A DNA stretch of 64,000 bases from Heliophilum fasciatum (GCF_004341395.1 NZ_SLXT01000007.1:1-64000); one strand, 5' to 3'; counted from the first letter of the stretch, positions 7,540 to 16,929 are shown. Notes: a model not told the origin generated them from the sequence alone. Numbers and translations are program-made.

Positions 7540-9210
7540 TTGGCGGAATGTTATACGATTCCTGGGATATCACGGGTTGCGTATTTTTGTATGGAATATG
7601 GCCTTGCGGCAGAGATGCCAATCTATTCCGGTGGGTTGGGGATTTTAGCAGGTGACTATATCAAAGCCGCAAAAGAACTGAGTCGCCCTTTGGTTGCAAT
7701 TGGTATTCTTTGGAGACAGGGGTACACAGAACAACATATTGATGAAAATGGCCAACCTTATGATACGTTCAGGGATTATGACTTTTCCCATCTTCAAGAT
7801 ACGGGGATTACTGTCAAGGTACATGTTCGCAGTGATGAAGTGACCTGTAAAGTCTGGCTTTGTGAAAACTACGGTAATGTGCCGCTGTATCTTCTCGATG
7901 CCGGCTTCCCTGGCAGCCCTCATGCGTGGATGACCAAACAGTTGTATGGCGGTGGCCGAGAAGAGCGCATTGCCGCAGAGATTATTCTGGGCATTGGCGG
8001 TATCCGGGCGTTGCGTGCATTGAACCTCGATGTAGATGCCTATCATTTCAATGAGGGGCATGCTGTGTTTGCCGGGACTGAATTAATCCGTGAAAAGATG
8101 GCCGAGGGACATTCTTTTGAGCATGCCTGGCTCGAAACACGGCAATCGGTCGTCTTTACGACGCATACACCGGTAGCTGCCGGCAATGAAGTGCACGGCC
8201 ATGATATTTTACAACAGATGAATGCCTATAACGGCTTAACCTATGATCAAATGCGCGAACTCGGCGGCGATCCTTTCAGCATGACCGTAGCCGGGTTGCG
8301 TCTGGCCTATATGGCCAATGGTGTTTCGAAGCTGCACGGTCGGACGGTACAGCGCATGTGGGGCCACCTCGAAGGTGTGCCGTTGATCTTCTCGATTACC
8401 AACGGTGTGCACCCGGGGACGTGGCAAGATCCGCGGATCAAGCAAGCTTTTGAAACACGGGGCGATCTCTGGGCGATCCACATGGATAATAAGCGCCAGC
8501 TTTTGCAGTATGTGAAAGATACGATGGGTGTCCAACTGCGTGAGGAGTCGTTGCTTCTCGGGTTTGCCCGCCGTGCCGCTTCCTATAAGCGCGGTGACTT
8601 GATTTTCCGTGATCTGGATATCATCGATCCGTACCTGGCCACCGGGAAGATTCAAATTATTTTTTCTTCGAAGGCGCATCCGGCTGATACCATGGGTAAA
8701 GAGATCATCGCCAACTTGGTTAAATTCCAGAAAAAGTATCCCAACAGCGTTGTCTTTTTGGAAAACTACAACATGGAGATTGCCAAAAAACTCGTTCGCG
8801 GTTGCGATGTTTGGCTGAACAATCCACGGCGGCCGCAGGAAGCCTCCGGTACTTCGGGGATGAAGGCAGCGATGAACGGTGTCTTAAACCTGACGGTGGA
8901 AGACGGCTGGGTTGGCGAAGGGGTTCAGCATGGCATCAATGGCTGGTTGCTGGATTTTCATCCCGGTGAAGACACGGCGCCGGCAGATCAGGATGTATGG
9001 GATATGCATTCCCTCTATCGCATCCTTTTGCAGGAAGTGTTGCCGACGTACTCGAAAAACCGCAAGCATTGGGTTGAGATGATGCAATTGAGCATTGATA
9101 TGTCGCGTTGGCAGTTCTCGGCCCATCGCATGTGCCGTGAGTACTATGATTTGATGTATACACCGATCGTCAACAACCGTAAAAACCGTTTGCTTCAAAC
9201 GGTAATGTAA
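7540..9210 (+). CDS. glgP: Alpha-glucan (glycogen) phosphorylase, GT35 family
   Basis: Releases glucose-1-phosphate from glycogen or maltodextrin. The product has the N-terminal MEYGLAAEMPIYSGGLGIL motif of the short phosphorylases, HFNEGHA and the pyridoxal-phosphate site EASGTSGMKAAMNG (lysine about residue 441). At about 556 residues it is shorter than the ~800-residue E. coli/rabbit type, but complete for the short subfamily found in thermophiles and anaerobes. Start is TTG 7540 behind GAGGTGAGGAAAG. It is monocistronic here, with no other glycogen genes nearby. Confidence 0.92.
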   Translation: MAECYTIPGISRVAYFCMEYGLAAEMPIYSGGLGILAGDYIKAAKELSRPLVAIGILWRQGYTEQHIDENGQPYDTFRDYDFSHLQDTGITVKVHVRSDEVTCKVWLCENYGNVPLYLLDAGFPGSPHAWMTKQLYGGGREERIAAEIILGIGGIRALRALNLDVDAYHFNEGHAVFAGTELIREKMAEGHSFEHAWLETRQSVVFTTHTPVAAGNEVHGHDILQQMNAYNGLTYDQMRELGGDPFSMTVAGLRLAYMANGVSKLHGRTVQRMWGHLEGVPLIFSITNGVHPGTWQDPRIKQAFETRGDLWAIHMDNKRQLLQYVKDTMGVQLREESLLLGFARRAASYKRGDLIFRDLDIIDPYLATGKIQIIFSSKAHPADTMGKEIIANLVKFQKKYPNSVVFLENYNMEIAKKLVRGCDVWLNNPRRPQEASGTSGMKAAMNGVLNLTVEDGWVGEGVQHGINGWLLDFHPGEDTAPADQDVWDMHSLYRILLQEVLPTYSKNRKHWVEMMQLSIDMSRWQFSAHRMCREYYDLMYTPIVNNRKNRLLQTVM

Positions 9211-9362
9211 CCGTGCCATAACAAAAAGATCATGTTTTCATAACAGTGATGTCTTACGATGTACCAGTGATCACAGACTCCTCCTGGTAGACAATTTACT
9301 AGCCGCAAGGATGCTGCTAGGCTCAAGCCGTTACATTGTTGAGCAGGTACGAGCGATAAAAA

Positions 9363-9401
9363 AAGCGATAAAACGGGTGCATTGTGCTCCCGTTTTCGCT
9401 T
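9363..9401 (+). terminator. Hairpin between glgP and ppk1
   Basis: AAGCG-AT-AAAACGGG pairs with CCCGTTTT-CGCTT around an 11-nt loop. Only a weak T stretch follows, so it may be a terminator of glgP or a leader structure of ppk1; the ppk1 Shine-Dalgarno AGGAG begins 4 nt later. The rest of 9211-9362 shows a weaker CTAGC/GCTAG hairpin (about 9300-9321) but no riboswitch I can identify. Confidence 0.5.
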
Positions 9402-9418
9402 ATTAGGAGTGAATCGGG

Positions 9419-12028
9419 ATGCCCACTGAGGCAACAGACAATGCTGGAATCCATGCAGCAAGTGGAACCGTGTCCAAGAATTTTGCAAGGTATGAATATT
9501 TTACAAACCGGGAATTAAGTTGGCTGGAATTTAATCAGCGGGTGTTGGAAGAAGCGATGGATGGAACCAATCCACTGCTGGAACGGTTGAAATTTATGGC
9601 TATCGTTTCTTCCAATCTCGATGAATTTTTTATGGTTCGTGTTGCTGGTGTACAAGATCAGATTGAAGTGGGCCTGACCAAGAAAGACCCGGCTGGTCTG
9701 ACACCGATGGCGCAAATGAAGCAGATTGCTTTGCGTGCCCATGAATTGGTGAAGGAGCAATACGGTCATTTTTCGGAGCACATCGTCCCCGAACTGCGGG
9801 CGAAGGGAATTCGTTGCTTAGGCTATGATGAGTTAAATCGCCAGCAAAAGGCCTTTGTGGAACAGTATTTTGAGCAGACCGTCTATCCGGTATTGACACC
9901 GATGGCCGTCGATCAAAGCCGTCCCTTTCCCTTATTGGCCAATAAAAGCTTGAATTTGGCCGTACTCTTGGAAGCGGATCAAGCGCTGGTGGGACGCAAG
10001 ACCGTCTTTGCTTTTGTGCAGATCCCGGTGCTGCTGCCCCGGTGTATCCGGTTACCCAGTAATCGTGGTGTATCTTTCATCTATTTGGAAGAAGTCATTA
10101 AAAGCAACTTGGATGTGCTTTTTCGCGGGAACCGGGTGATCGAGTCGGCTACCTTCCGGATTACCCGTAATGCTGATTTGGCGGTCGATGAAGAAGGTGC
10201 CGAGGATCTGCTGGAAGCGATCGAAAAAGAACTGCAAAAACGCAAATGGGGTGCTGCGGTTCGTTTGGAGATCGAAGCCGGTGTCAGCAGTCGGCTCAAG
10301 AATTACTTGAAAGATGATTTGGAACTTGGTGAAGAAGACGTCTATTTGATGCCGGGGCCGCTGGATTTGACGGCCATGTATCGCATTGCCGATCTTCCCG
10401 GCTTTGAACATTTGCGCCATCGTAAGATGGTGCCTTCCGTGCCGGAGGATCTAGCGGATGCCAAGGACTTGTACCAGGCGATCAGCCAAAAGGATATCTT
10501 GGTTCATCACCCCTATGAATCGTTTCAATGTGTCATCGATTTTGTGACGCAAGCCGCCAATGATCCCCATGTGCTGGCGATCAAGCAAACGCTGTATCGG
10601 GTCAGCGGTGATTCGCCGATCATTGCGGCCTTAGCTGATGCGGCGACGAAGGGCAAGCAGGTTACGGTGCTGGTGGAGTTAAAAGCGCGCTTTGATGAGG
10701 AGCGGAATATTGCCTGGGCCAAGAAGCTGGAACAGTCCGGTTGCCATGTGGTGTATGGCTTGGTCGGGCTGAAGACTCACGCCAAGATTACCTTGGTGGT
10801 GCGTCAGGAAAAAGGACGCATCCGGCGCTATGTTCACTTAGGTACGGGCAATTATAACGATTCCACAGCGCGGTTTTATACGGATTTTGGTTTGTTTACC
10901 TGTGACGAGCGCTTTGGCGCCGATGCGACGGATTTTTTCAATGAAATCACGGGTTACTCACTGCCTTCGAGCTGGCGGGAGATCGAAGTGGCGCCGCTGG
11001 GGTTACGCAAAAAGCTATTAGATCTGATTGAGCGGGAGATCAGTTTGACGACGCCGGAAAAGCCGGGTCGCATCATCGCCAAGATGAATTCACTGACTGA
11101 TGAGCATATGATCCAAGCGCTCTATCGTGCGTCGACGGCTGGTGTGCATATTGAGTTGATCGTGCGCGGGATATGTTGTTTGCGGCCGGGGATACCGGGT
11201 GTGAGCGAACATATTAAGGTGATCAGTATTGTCGATCGCTTTTTGGAGCATCACCGGATCTACTATTTTCACAACGGTGGGCAAGAGGAGTTGTATCTCT
11301 CCAGTGCTGACTTGATGACGCGCAATTTGGATCGCCGTGTGGAATTGTTGTTTCCGGTCAAAAAACCGCGTTTGCTCCGGCGGATCAAGGGAATTTTGAT
11401 CGTCATGCTCCATGATAATGTGCGGGCGCGCCGGTTGCGTTCTGATGGGAAATATGATCGTGTTCAGCCGCAAGGGCAAGCGCGCCTGCAAAGTCAGGTT
11501 TGTTTTTTGCGGCTCTTGCAGCGCAAGCCTCAGCGCGGTGGCGACCGGTGGGATGCCTTGCCGACATGGGAAGATGTGGCGACCTCCCCGCAGGTTATCT
11601 GCCCGGCTTGCACGACCGAAGAGGATTTGTGTACGCTGAAAACACCGGGTGCGGTAGCGCCGGCGGGGCCATGTGCGGTAGCGCCGGCGGAGTCAGATGC
11701 GGCAGCGCCGGAGGAGTCCGATGTGGCAGTGCCGGAGGAGTCGGATGCGGCAGCGCCGGAGGAGTCAGGTGCGGCAGCGCCGGAGGAGTCAGATGCGGCA
11801 GAGTCGGACGAGTCAGCAGCGGTAGCGCCGGAGGAGTCAGATGTGGCAGAGTCGGACGAGTCAGCAGCGGTAGCGCCGGAGGAGTCAGATGTGGCAGCGC
11901 CGGAGGAGTCAGATGCGGCAGCGCCGGAGGAGTCAGATGCGGCAGAGTCGGACGAGTCAGCAGCAGCAGAGTCGGACGAGTCGGTGGCGACATCGAAGAT
12001 ACCGCCATGGCGGCTCCAAGAGAACTGA
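9419..12028 (+). CDS. ppk1: Polyphosphate kinase 1 with repetitive acidic C-terminal tail
   Basis: Polymerises the gamma-phosphate of ATP into polyphosphate. The N-terminal domain carries YFTNRELSWLEFNQRVLEEA; the phospholipase-D-like catalytic domains carry the autophosphorylated histidine context GLKTHAKI (about residue 453) and FLEHHRIYYF (about 609). The conserved enzyme ends near residue 700. It continues in frame into a roughly 130-residue tail of APEESDAA/AESDESAA units encoded by a 24-bp minisatellite. Normal length is about 690-720. Start ATG 9419 follows AGGAG by 9 nt. The tail is probably disordered and strongly acidic; no frameshift is needed to explain it. Confidence 0.93.
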   Translation: MPTEATDNAGIHAASGTVSKNFARYEYFTNRELSWLEFNQRVLEEAMDGTNPLLERLKFMAIVSSNLDEFFMVRVAGVQDQIEVGLTKKDPAGLTPMAQMKQIALRAHELVKEQYGHFSEHIVPELRAKGIRCLGYDELNRQQKAFVEQYFEQTVYPVLTPMAVDQSRPFPLLANKSLNLAVLLEADQALVGRKTVFAFVQIPVLLPRCIRLPSNRGVSFIYLEEVIKSNLDVLFRGNRVIESATFRITRNADLAVDEEGAEDLLEAIEKELQKRKWGAAVRLEIEAGVSSRLKNYLKDDLELGEEDVYLMPGPLDLTAMYRIADLPGFEHLRHRKMVPSVPEDLADAKDLYQAISQKDILVHHPYESFQCVIDFVTQAANDPHVLAIKQTLYRVSGDSPIIAALADAATKGKQVTVLVELKARFDEERNIAWAKKLEQSGCHVVYGLVGLKTHAKITLVVRQEKGRIRRYVHLGTGNYNDSTARFYTDFGLFTCDERFGADATDFFNEITGYSLPSSWREIEVAPLGLRKKLLDLIEREISLTTPEKPGRIIAKMNSLTDEHMIQALYRASTAGVHIELIVRGICCLRPGIPGVSEHIKVISIVDRFLEHHRIYYFHNGGQEELYLSSADLMTRNLDRRVELLFPVKKPRLLRRIKGILIVMLHDNVRARRLRSDGKYDRVQPQGQARLQSQVCFLRLLQRKPQRGGDRWDALPTWEDVATSPQVICPACTTEEDLCTLKTPGAVAPAGPCAVAPAESDAAAPEESDVAVPEESDAAAPEESGAAAPEESDAAESDESAAVAPEESDVAESDESAAVAPEESDVAAPEESDAAAPEESDAAESDESAAAESDESVATSKIPPWRLQEN
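11655..11995 (+). repeat. 24-bp minisatellite encoding the acidic ppk1 tail
   Basis: The DNA repeats a unit close to GCGCCGGAGGAGTCAGATGC, period 24 bp (8 codons: AAPEESDA), interspersed with a variant encoding AESDESAA. About a dozen units are visible. The repeat leaves several antisense frames open, which are artefacts. Such tracts expand and contract by slippage, always in frame because the period is a multiple of three. Confidence 0.85.
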
Positions 12029-12057
12029 TGATCTACACCCATTGATTGGTATAAACG

Positions 12058-12095
12058 AAAAGCCTGAGCTCCCATCATGAGCTCAGGCTTTTATT
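12058..12095 (+). terminator. Terminator after ppk1
   Basis: Perfect stem AAAAGCCTGAGCTC/GAGCTCAGGCTTTT with a 7-nt loop, followed by ATTATG. Confidence 0.9.
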
Positions 12096-12148
12096 ATGTT
12101 GGAAAGAACCTTATACTAGAAAAAACGGTACGCAAATGAGGGAAAGCA

Positions 12149-13111
12149 TTGCAAAAAGAGTGGCTTACGTATGTCGTTAAAGAAGCAGAGGACGGAAGGG
12201 TACTGCGGTCAGTGATGCGCGGCGGTATGAAGCTTTCGGGACGAATGCTGCAAAAATTAACGCGCAGTGACGGTTTTCGTGTTAACGGCAAAAAAACGTT
12301 TTTGAATCAAAAGGTACAAGCCGGCGATCAGATCACAATTTGTATCGCCGAAGAAGAGCAAAGCACCGTAGCACCGGTGGAGATGCCTTTGCAGATTGCC
12401 TATGAAGATGCTCATGTGTTGGTGCTCAATAAGCCGCCAGGCATCGAAGTGCATCCGCCGGAACAACGGGCCAAGTTCCGACCGACGCTGGCTCATGGCG
12501 TGGCCTACTATTTTGAGCAGATCGGCCTTCAAGCCAAGGTTCGGCCGCTGCACCGGCTAGATAAAGATACGACGGGCCTGGTTGTCTTTGTGAAAAGCGC
12601 CTTTGCCCATCAGGCCCTTGATCGGCAACTGCGCAAAGGTGGTATCAAGCGCACCTACCTAGCGATTGTCCACGGTACACCGGCGGAACAAGCGGGGACG
12701 ATCACCGGGCCGATTGCCCGCGATCCGGATCGCCCCATGCTACGTTGTGTCGCCGAAGGCGGCGAGGAGGCCATCACCCATTACCGCGTGATCCAGTCTT
12801 TTCGTGAGCCCAATTCGGACAAACCTTGCGCGCTGCTGGCGCTTCGTCTGGAAACGGGACGAACCCATCAAATCCGCGTGCATTTGCGCTATCAGGGTTG
12901 GCCGATTTTCGGTGATGATGATTATGGCGGTTATGCGGAGTCAATCGATCGCCAGGCGCTCCATGCTGCGTCCGTGCACTTTGCCCATGTGGAAACGGGC
13001 CAACCGGTAGAAGTCAAGGCCGCGTTGCCGGAGGATATGGCACGACTCTTGCCGGAGACAATCGGTCCGGAGGGGTTTGATGAGTGGGTCGCTGAGTGGC
13101 GTTCAAAATGA
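12149..13111 (+). CDS. RluA-family RNA pseudouridine synthase
   Basis: Isomerises uridine to pseudouridine in rRNA or tRNA. An S4-like N-terminal RNA-binding segment (about 15-75, with KLSGRMLQKLTRSDGFRVNG) precedes the catalytic domain with the family signature HRLDKDTTGLVVF (catalytic Asp about residue 137) and TGRTHQIRVHLRYQGWPIFGD. About 320 residues, normal for RluD-type enzymes. Start is TTG 12149 behind GAGGGAAAG. Site specificity (RluD-, RluC- or YlyB-like) cannot be decided. trmB follows closely, so the two may be cotranscribed. Confidence 0.92.
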   Translation: MQKEWLTYVVKEAEDGRVLRSVMRGGMKLSGRMLQKLTRSDGFRVNGKKTFLNQKVQAGDQITICIAEEEQSTVAPVEMPLQIAYEDAHVLVLNKPPGIEVHPPEQRAKFRPTLAHGVAYYFEQIGLQAKVRPLHRLDKDTTGLVVFVKSAFAHQALDRQLRKGGIKRTYLAIVHGTPAEQAGTITGPIARDPDRPMLRCVAEGGEEAITHYRVIQSFREPNSDKPCALLALRLETGRTHQIRVHLRYQGWPIFGDDDYGGYAESIDRQALHAASVHFAHVETGQPVEVKAALPEDMARLLPETIGPEGFDEWVAEWRSK

Positions 13112-13136
13112 TAGCAACAAAGAAAGAGGCAGTACG

Positions 13137-13829
13137 ATGCGGTTACGTAGAATAGCAGGCACAAAAGAGAAAATTGTCCAACATACCAACTACCTGGTGC
13201 TTGATCCTGGGCACTGGCGAGGCCGGTGGGATGAATTTTTTGAACAGCGACGTACAGGCACCCTGGCGGTACGGCGACCGCTTTATCTGGAACTGGGTAT
13301 CGGTCGAGGTACTTTTATCACGACGATGGCGACAAGGTCGACCGATGTGAACTGGTTAGGTGCGGAACTTCGTGAAGAAGTGCTGCTGGAGGCGATTGAA
13401 AAAGCAAATGCAGGGGAAATGCCCAACTTGGCTTTTCTTTGGATCGACATCGAGCGGATTGCCGAACTGTTCGCACCGGGCGAAGTGGATCGTATCTATC
13501 TGCATTTCTCCGACCCGTGGCCCAAAAAGCGACAAGCCAAGCGGCGCTTAACGCATCCGCGTTTTCTGGAGCGTTACAAACAATTTTTACGTCCCGGTGG
13601 AGAGATTTACTTGAAATCCGATAATCGTGATCTTTTTGATTTTTCCCTGACATCACTGGCGGACCATGGTTTTTCCCTCACGGAAGTAAGTTATGACTGG
13701 CATGGTGAGCGAAAAACCAGTGACGAAGCAGAAGTCATGACTGAATATGAGCGCCGTTTTGTCGGTATGAACATGCCGATTCATCGTTGCGTCGCCGTTA
13801 ACTTATCCCCGGCGGCTGAGCCGAGATGA
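13137..13829 (+). CDS. trmB: tRNA (guanine-N7-)-methyltransferase
   Basis: Methylates G46 of tRNAs using S-adenosylmethionine. The SAM-binding strand-loop YLELGIGRGTFI and the TrmB signature HFSDPWPKKRQAKRRLTHPRF are present, with FLRPGGEIYLKSDN after it. About 230 residues. Start ATG 13137 follows AGAAAGAGGC; longer starts overlap the preceding pseudouridine synthase gene. Its 3' end overlaps the convergent ppx gene by 32 bp. Confidence 0.95.
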   Translation: MRLRRIAGTKEKIVQHTNYLVLDPGHWRGRWDEFFEQRRTGTLAVRRPLYLELGIGRGTFITTMATRSTDVNWLGAELREEVLLEAIEKANAGEMPNLAFLWIDIERIAELFAPGEVDRIYLHFSDPWPKKRQAKRRLTHPRFLERYKQFLRPGGEIYLKSDNRDLFDFSLTSLADHGFSLTEVSYDWHGERKTSDEAEVMTEYERRFVGMNMPIHRCVAVNLSPAAEPR

Positions 13830-15324
13830 TCAGGTTGTGGTCAAATACTTTTTTGAAGTCACTGGCCACTTTGCAGGCATCGAACACTTCTAATTCCGCC
13901 GGTACGGACGTAATGGCGATCAGATGAACGGCCCCCACATGTTGATGGCAGCGCAGATCCTGGATAACGGCGGCTTCGCTGCGATCGAGCGATTCGGCAA
14001 TGCGGAGGATGATCGAAAGTTTGCGCAGTGTTTTCCAATCTTCCTCGCTGAGGATATCGCGGTACGCTGTTGGTGAAGGGACCAGCGGTTTTGTATGCGC
14101 AGCGGCTACAAAGGCGGCCATGATGATCTCGCGATGGGTTAAGCCATTGATGCGGGAATTAGCGATCAGGTAGAAGCTGTGCTTGTAGTGTTCATAATAG
14201 TTTACTTGAATACCGACATCGTGGAGCAGGGAAGCCACTTCCAGAACCTTGCGCTCGTTGCTGCCTAATCCGTGCAGCGGCTGCAGTTGATCGAACATGG
14301 AAAGCGTTAAGTGCGCCACGTGGCAACTGTGACCTGTTTCCATGTGGTAGTAGCGCAAGATGTTGTTGACGCTGTGCTGCAGGACATTGTCAACTAACGG
14401 GACCGCTTGATGGCGCAAGAGATGCTGGTACCAAAGACCGTCGCGAAGGCCTGAGCCGCTGACGATCATCTCCTTGGCTTGCGTCATCTCACTGAGAATG
14501 TGAACAATGGCCGATCCGGCCACAATAATATCGGCCCGGTCTCTGGAGAGGCCGGGTGTTTTTTTGCGCTGTTCGAGGTTTTGGCCCCGCAATTGGCGAT
14601 AGATTTCGCTGGCATCTTTGCATTTCATACGGTAGTTATGCATGATGCTCAGCGAGTATTTTTTGCGTTTGCGGTCGATTTTGGATAAGTTGCGGATGGT
14701 ACCGCCGATGCCGATCAACACCGGCGCGGTGATGCCGGTGAGCCAGGGGATGGCGGCAAATTGTGAACGCAAAAAATCCTCCAACTTACGGATCTGCTCG
14801 TCCGACAGTTTATGCCCTTCAAGCACCGTTTCGGTTAAGTTGACGGCACCGTACGGAAGGCTGATGGCTTGAATCAACTGCCGATCTTGCATGAGAATGA
14901 TTTCGGTGGAGCCGCCACCGATATCGACGATCAGGCCGTTAGGGGCGTCGAGGGTATTGGCAACACCGATATGGACGGCTTGCGCTTCTTCCATGCCGGA
15001 AAAAACACGGACACGCAGGCCGGTGGCTTCGTACACTTGCTGCAAGAATTGCCCTTGGTTGGTTGCCTGGCGCACGGCGGCTGTAGCGACGGCAATCGTT
15101 TCGGTTACGCCGTAGGCGCGGCATAAATGTTGGAAAAGCCGTAACGCGGCGATCGTTCGCTCGATGGCTGCCGGTTTGAGGGTAGCTTCTGCGCCCATGT
15201 GCTCACTGAGGCGAACGCTTTCTTTCGCTTCGTCAAGTAGTTTATAAGAACCATCGTCGGCGACGCCGACGATCATCAGGCGTACCGAGTTGGAACCCAA
15301 ATCGATAATGCCGATATTTTTCAA
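13798..15324 (-). CDS. ppx: Exopolyphosphatase / pppGpp phosphohydrolase (Ppx/GppA family)
   Basis: Hydrolyses terminal phosphate from polyphosphate and/or pppGpp. The ASKHA-fold N-terminal half has GIIDLGSNSVRLMIVG and VDIGGGSTEI; the C-terminal half (after about 310) is an HD-like helical domain with ASLLHDVGIQV, the two-domain Ppx arrangement. About 508 residues. Start is TTG 15324, 8 nt from GAGG; a longer frame upstream is unsupported. It converges on trmB with a 32-bp overlap and lies between ppk1 and a PPK2 gene, consistent with polyphosphate turnover. Ppx versus GppA activity is not separable by eye. Confidence 0.9.
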   Translation of the reverse strand: MKNIGIIDLGSNSVRLMIVGVADDGSYKLLDEAKESVRLSEHMGAEATLKPAAIERTIAALRLFQHLCRAYGVTETIAVATAAVRQATNQGQFLQQVYEATGLRVRVFSGMEEAQAVHIGVANTLDAPNGLIVDIGGGSTEIILMQDRQLIQAISLPYGAVNLTETVLEGHKLSDEQIRKLEDFLRSQFAAIPWLTGITAPVLIGIGGTIRNLSKIDRKRKKYSLSIMHNYRMKCKDASEIYRQLRGQNLEQRKKTPGLSRDRADIIVAGSAIVHILSEMTQAKEMIVSGSGLRDGLWYQHLLRHQAVPLVDNVLQHSVNNILRYYHMETGHSCHVAHLTLSMFDQLQPLHGLGSNERKVLEVASLLHDVGIQVNYYEHYKHSFYLIANSRINGLTHREIIMAAFVAAAHTKPLVPSPTAYRDILSEEDWKTLRKLSIILRIAESLDRSEAAVIQDLRCHQHVGAVHLIAITSVPAELEVFDACKVASDFKKVFDHNLIISAQPPGIS

Positions 15325-15523
15325 AGAAATCGCCTCTCTTACAATTGATCCATGGCCCGGACCGGGCGCTCTGTGGCGCTGTTGTGTGGGCCCCTGAGGT
15401 AGAACAATGCGTTCGTCGTACAACAATACTTTCTAAATTAGAACAAAAAAATGAGCGATGTGCAATAACAACCTCTGCTTGATCGCAACAAAAATGTAAC
15501 GGAAACAATTAATAAATTTGCTG

Positions 15524-15565
15524 TTGACAAAGATATATTTAGGTGCTAGAATACCTAATAGAAGG
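15524..15565 (+). promoter_or_regulatory. Promoter and likely autoregulatory operator of the Rrf2 gene
   Basis: Consensus TTGACA (15524-15529), 17-nt spacer, TAGAAT (15547-15552). The inverted repeat TAGGT-GCTAGAAT-ACCTA (15540-15557) covers the -10 box. Rrf2 proteins commonly bind dyads overlapping their own promoters, so this is the natural operator candidate; that role is inference. Confidence 0.75.
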
Positions 15566-15578
15566 ACGGTGAACACAA

Positions 15579-16028
15579 ATGGCGGGAGCGATACGCATTA
15601 CGGAAGCCACTTCGCTAGCGCTTCACGGATTGACCATGTTGGCCGGAACCGAAAAAGCAGTACTCAGTGTCCGGGAAATGGCCCAGGAGATGGCCGCTTC
15701 CGAAGCCCACTTGGCCAAAGTATTGCAACGTCTTGTCAAAGCCGGCTTGGTTCGTTCCGGACGAGGGCCTACTGGAGGGTTCTCGCTGGCGAAGCCCAAA
15801 GAAGAAATTAACTTATTAGACATTTATGAAGCCATGGAAGGACCGCTCATATCCGGTTGTTATCTCAATCATACCGAGTGTATGTTTGCCGAGTGCATCT
15901 TCGGCAATATGCTCGACCAATTAACCAAAGAATTTCGCAATTACCTAGCGTCCCGTGATCTGAATTCTTTTGCCGGGGCACTGCGCTGTAAACAGAAAGG
16001 AGATTCCCATGACACAACAAATGCGTGA
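15579..16028 (+). CDS. Rrf2-family transcriptional regulator with cysteine cluster
   Basis: A winged-helix N-terminal half (SVREMAQEMAASEAHLAKVLQ, then LVRSGRGPTGGFSL) is followed by a C-terminal segment with three cysteines (GCYLNHTECMFAECIFG), the pattern that holds an iron-sulfur cluster in IscR/NsrR-type sensors. 149 residues. Its 3' end overlaps the next gene, which encodes a ferredoxin, by 20 bp, and hcp follows, so it probably senses redox or nitric oxide and controls this cluster. The exact signal (NO versus Fe-S status) is inference. Confidence 0.9.
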   Translation: MAGAIRITEATSLALHGLTMLAGTEKAVLSVREMAQEMAASEAHLAKVLQRLVKAGLVRSGRGPTGGFSLAKPKEEINLLDIYEAMEGPLISGCYLNHTECMFAECIFGNMLDQLTKEFRNYLASRDLNSFAGALRCKQKGDSHDTTNA

Positions 16029-16929
16029 AATCATTCGAATCGATGAAGAAAAATGTAACGGCTGCGGTCTTTGTGTTCCTTCCTGCGCGGAAGGGGCGCT
16101 GCAGATTATCGACGGCAAAGCACGGATCGTCAAAGATTCTTTTTGTGACGGCCTTGGCGCCTGCCTCGGTGAATGCCCGCAGGGGGCACTGTCGATTGAA
16201 AAACGCCTGACCGATGCTTTTGATGAAGAAGCGGTGCATGAGCACATGAAAACGCTGGGTAAAGCGGCGCCTGCCGCTCCAGCAGCTTCGCATGATTGTG
16301 GATGCGGTGATGGGGGCCACAGCCACCATGCATACCACAGCCACCAAGGCCACCATGCAGCCCAAGCCGCAGCCGCGACGCCGGCAGTAGCCGCTACAAC
16401 AGCAACGGCCCCAGCAGCGGAACCGCCGCGCATGGGTGGCTGCCCCGGCAGTGCGCTTCGGATGATGCAGCGTGAAAAAGCGGCCCCAGCGCAGGCAGCA
16501 ACGCCGGCACAAGGGGCAGAGCGGCCCTCGGAGTTGACCCACTGGCCGGTACAACTCAAACTGGTTCCGGTGCAAGCGCCCTTTTTTGAAGATGCCCGGC
16601 TCGTTGTCGCGGCTGACTGTGCGGCCTTTGCCTATGCGGACTTCCATCAGCGCTTTTTACAAGGCAAGTCGCTGGTCATCGCTTGCCCCAAGCTTGACGA
16701 TATCGCTTTTTACCGTCAAAAATTGACGCAGATCTTCCGGCAAAACCGGATTCGCTCCATCGATGTGATCCATATGGAAGTGCCTTGCTGTACGGGGCTG
16801 GTTCATGTGGTGCAAGAAGCGTTGAACGATGCCGGCCGGGGTGCCCAGGCCGATGCGGGCCTGCGGATTCCGCTGAATCTCGTGAAAATCGGCATTGCCG
16901 GACAGGTACTGGCGGAGCAAAAGGGCTAA
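16009..16929 (+). CDS. Ferredoxin-domain protein with His-rich linker, next to hcp
   Basis: Start ATG 16009 has AAAGGAG 7-8 nt upstream. Residues 1-65 form a two-cluster ferredoxin module (C16/C19/C22/C26 and C46/C52/C56 in FCDGLGACLGECPQGAL). Then comes a His/Gly patch (about 95-118, GGHSHHAYHSHQGHH), an Ala/Pro-rich stretch, a PRMGGCPGSALR motif (about 143) and a C-terminal domain (about 175-306) with EVPCCTGLVHVV. Proteins of this layout accompany hydroxylamine reductase in anaerobes and are likely its electron donor. The His patch could bind metal. Overlap with the Rrf2 gene suggests coupling. Confidence 0.85.
   Translation: MTQQMREIIRIDEEKCNGCGLCVPSCAEGALQIIDGKARIVKDSFCDGLGACLGECPQGALSIEKRLTDAFDEEAVHEHMKTLGKAAPAAPAASHDCGCGDGGHSHHAYHSHQGHHAAQAAAATPAVAATTATAPAAEPPRMGGCPGSALRMMQREKAAPAQAATPAQGAERPSELTHWPVQLKLVPVQAPFFEDARLVVAADCAAFAYADFHQRFLQGKSLVIACPKLDDIAFYRQKLTQIFRQNRIRSIDVIHMEVPCCTGLVHVVQEALNDAGRGAQADAGLRIPLNLVKIGIAGQVLAEQKG

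Noticed and set aside
9211-9362. Possible riboswitch between glgP and ppk1
   Set aside because: Looked for SAM, cyclic-di-GMP and related cores without a match; only simple hairpins.
11500-12078. Overlapping long open frames on both strands across the ppk1 tail
   Set aside because: A 24-bp repeat (multiple of three) keeps several frames open together; only the ppk1 frame continues a conserved enzyme.
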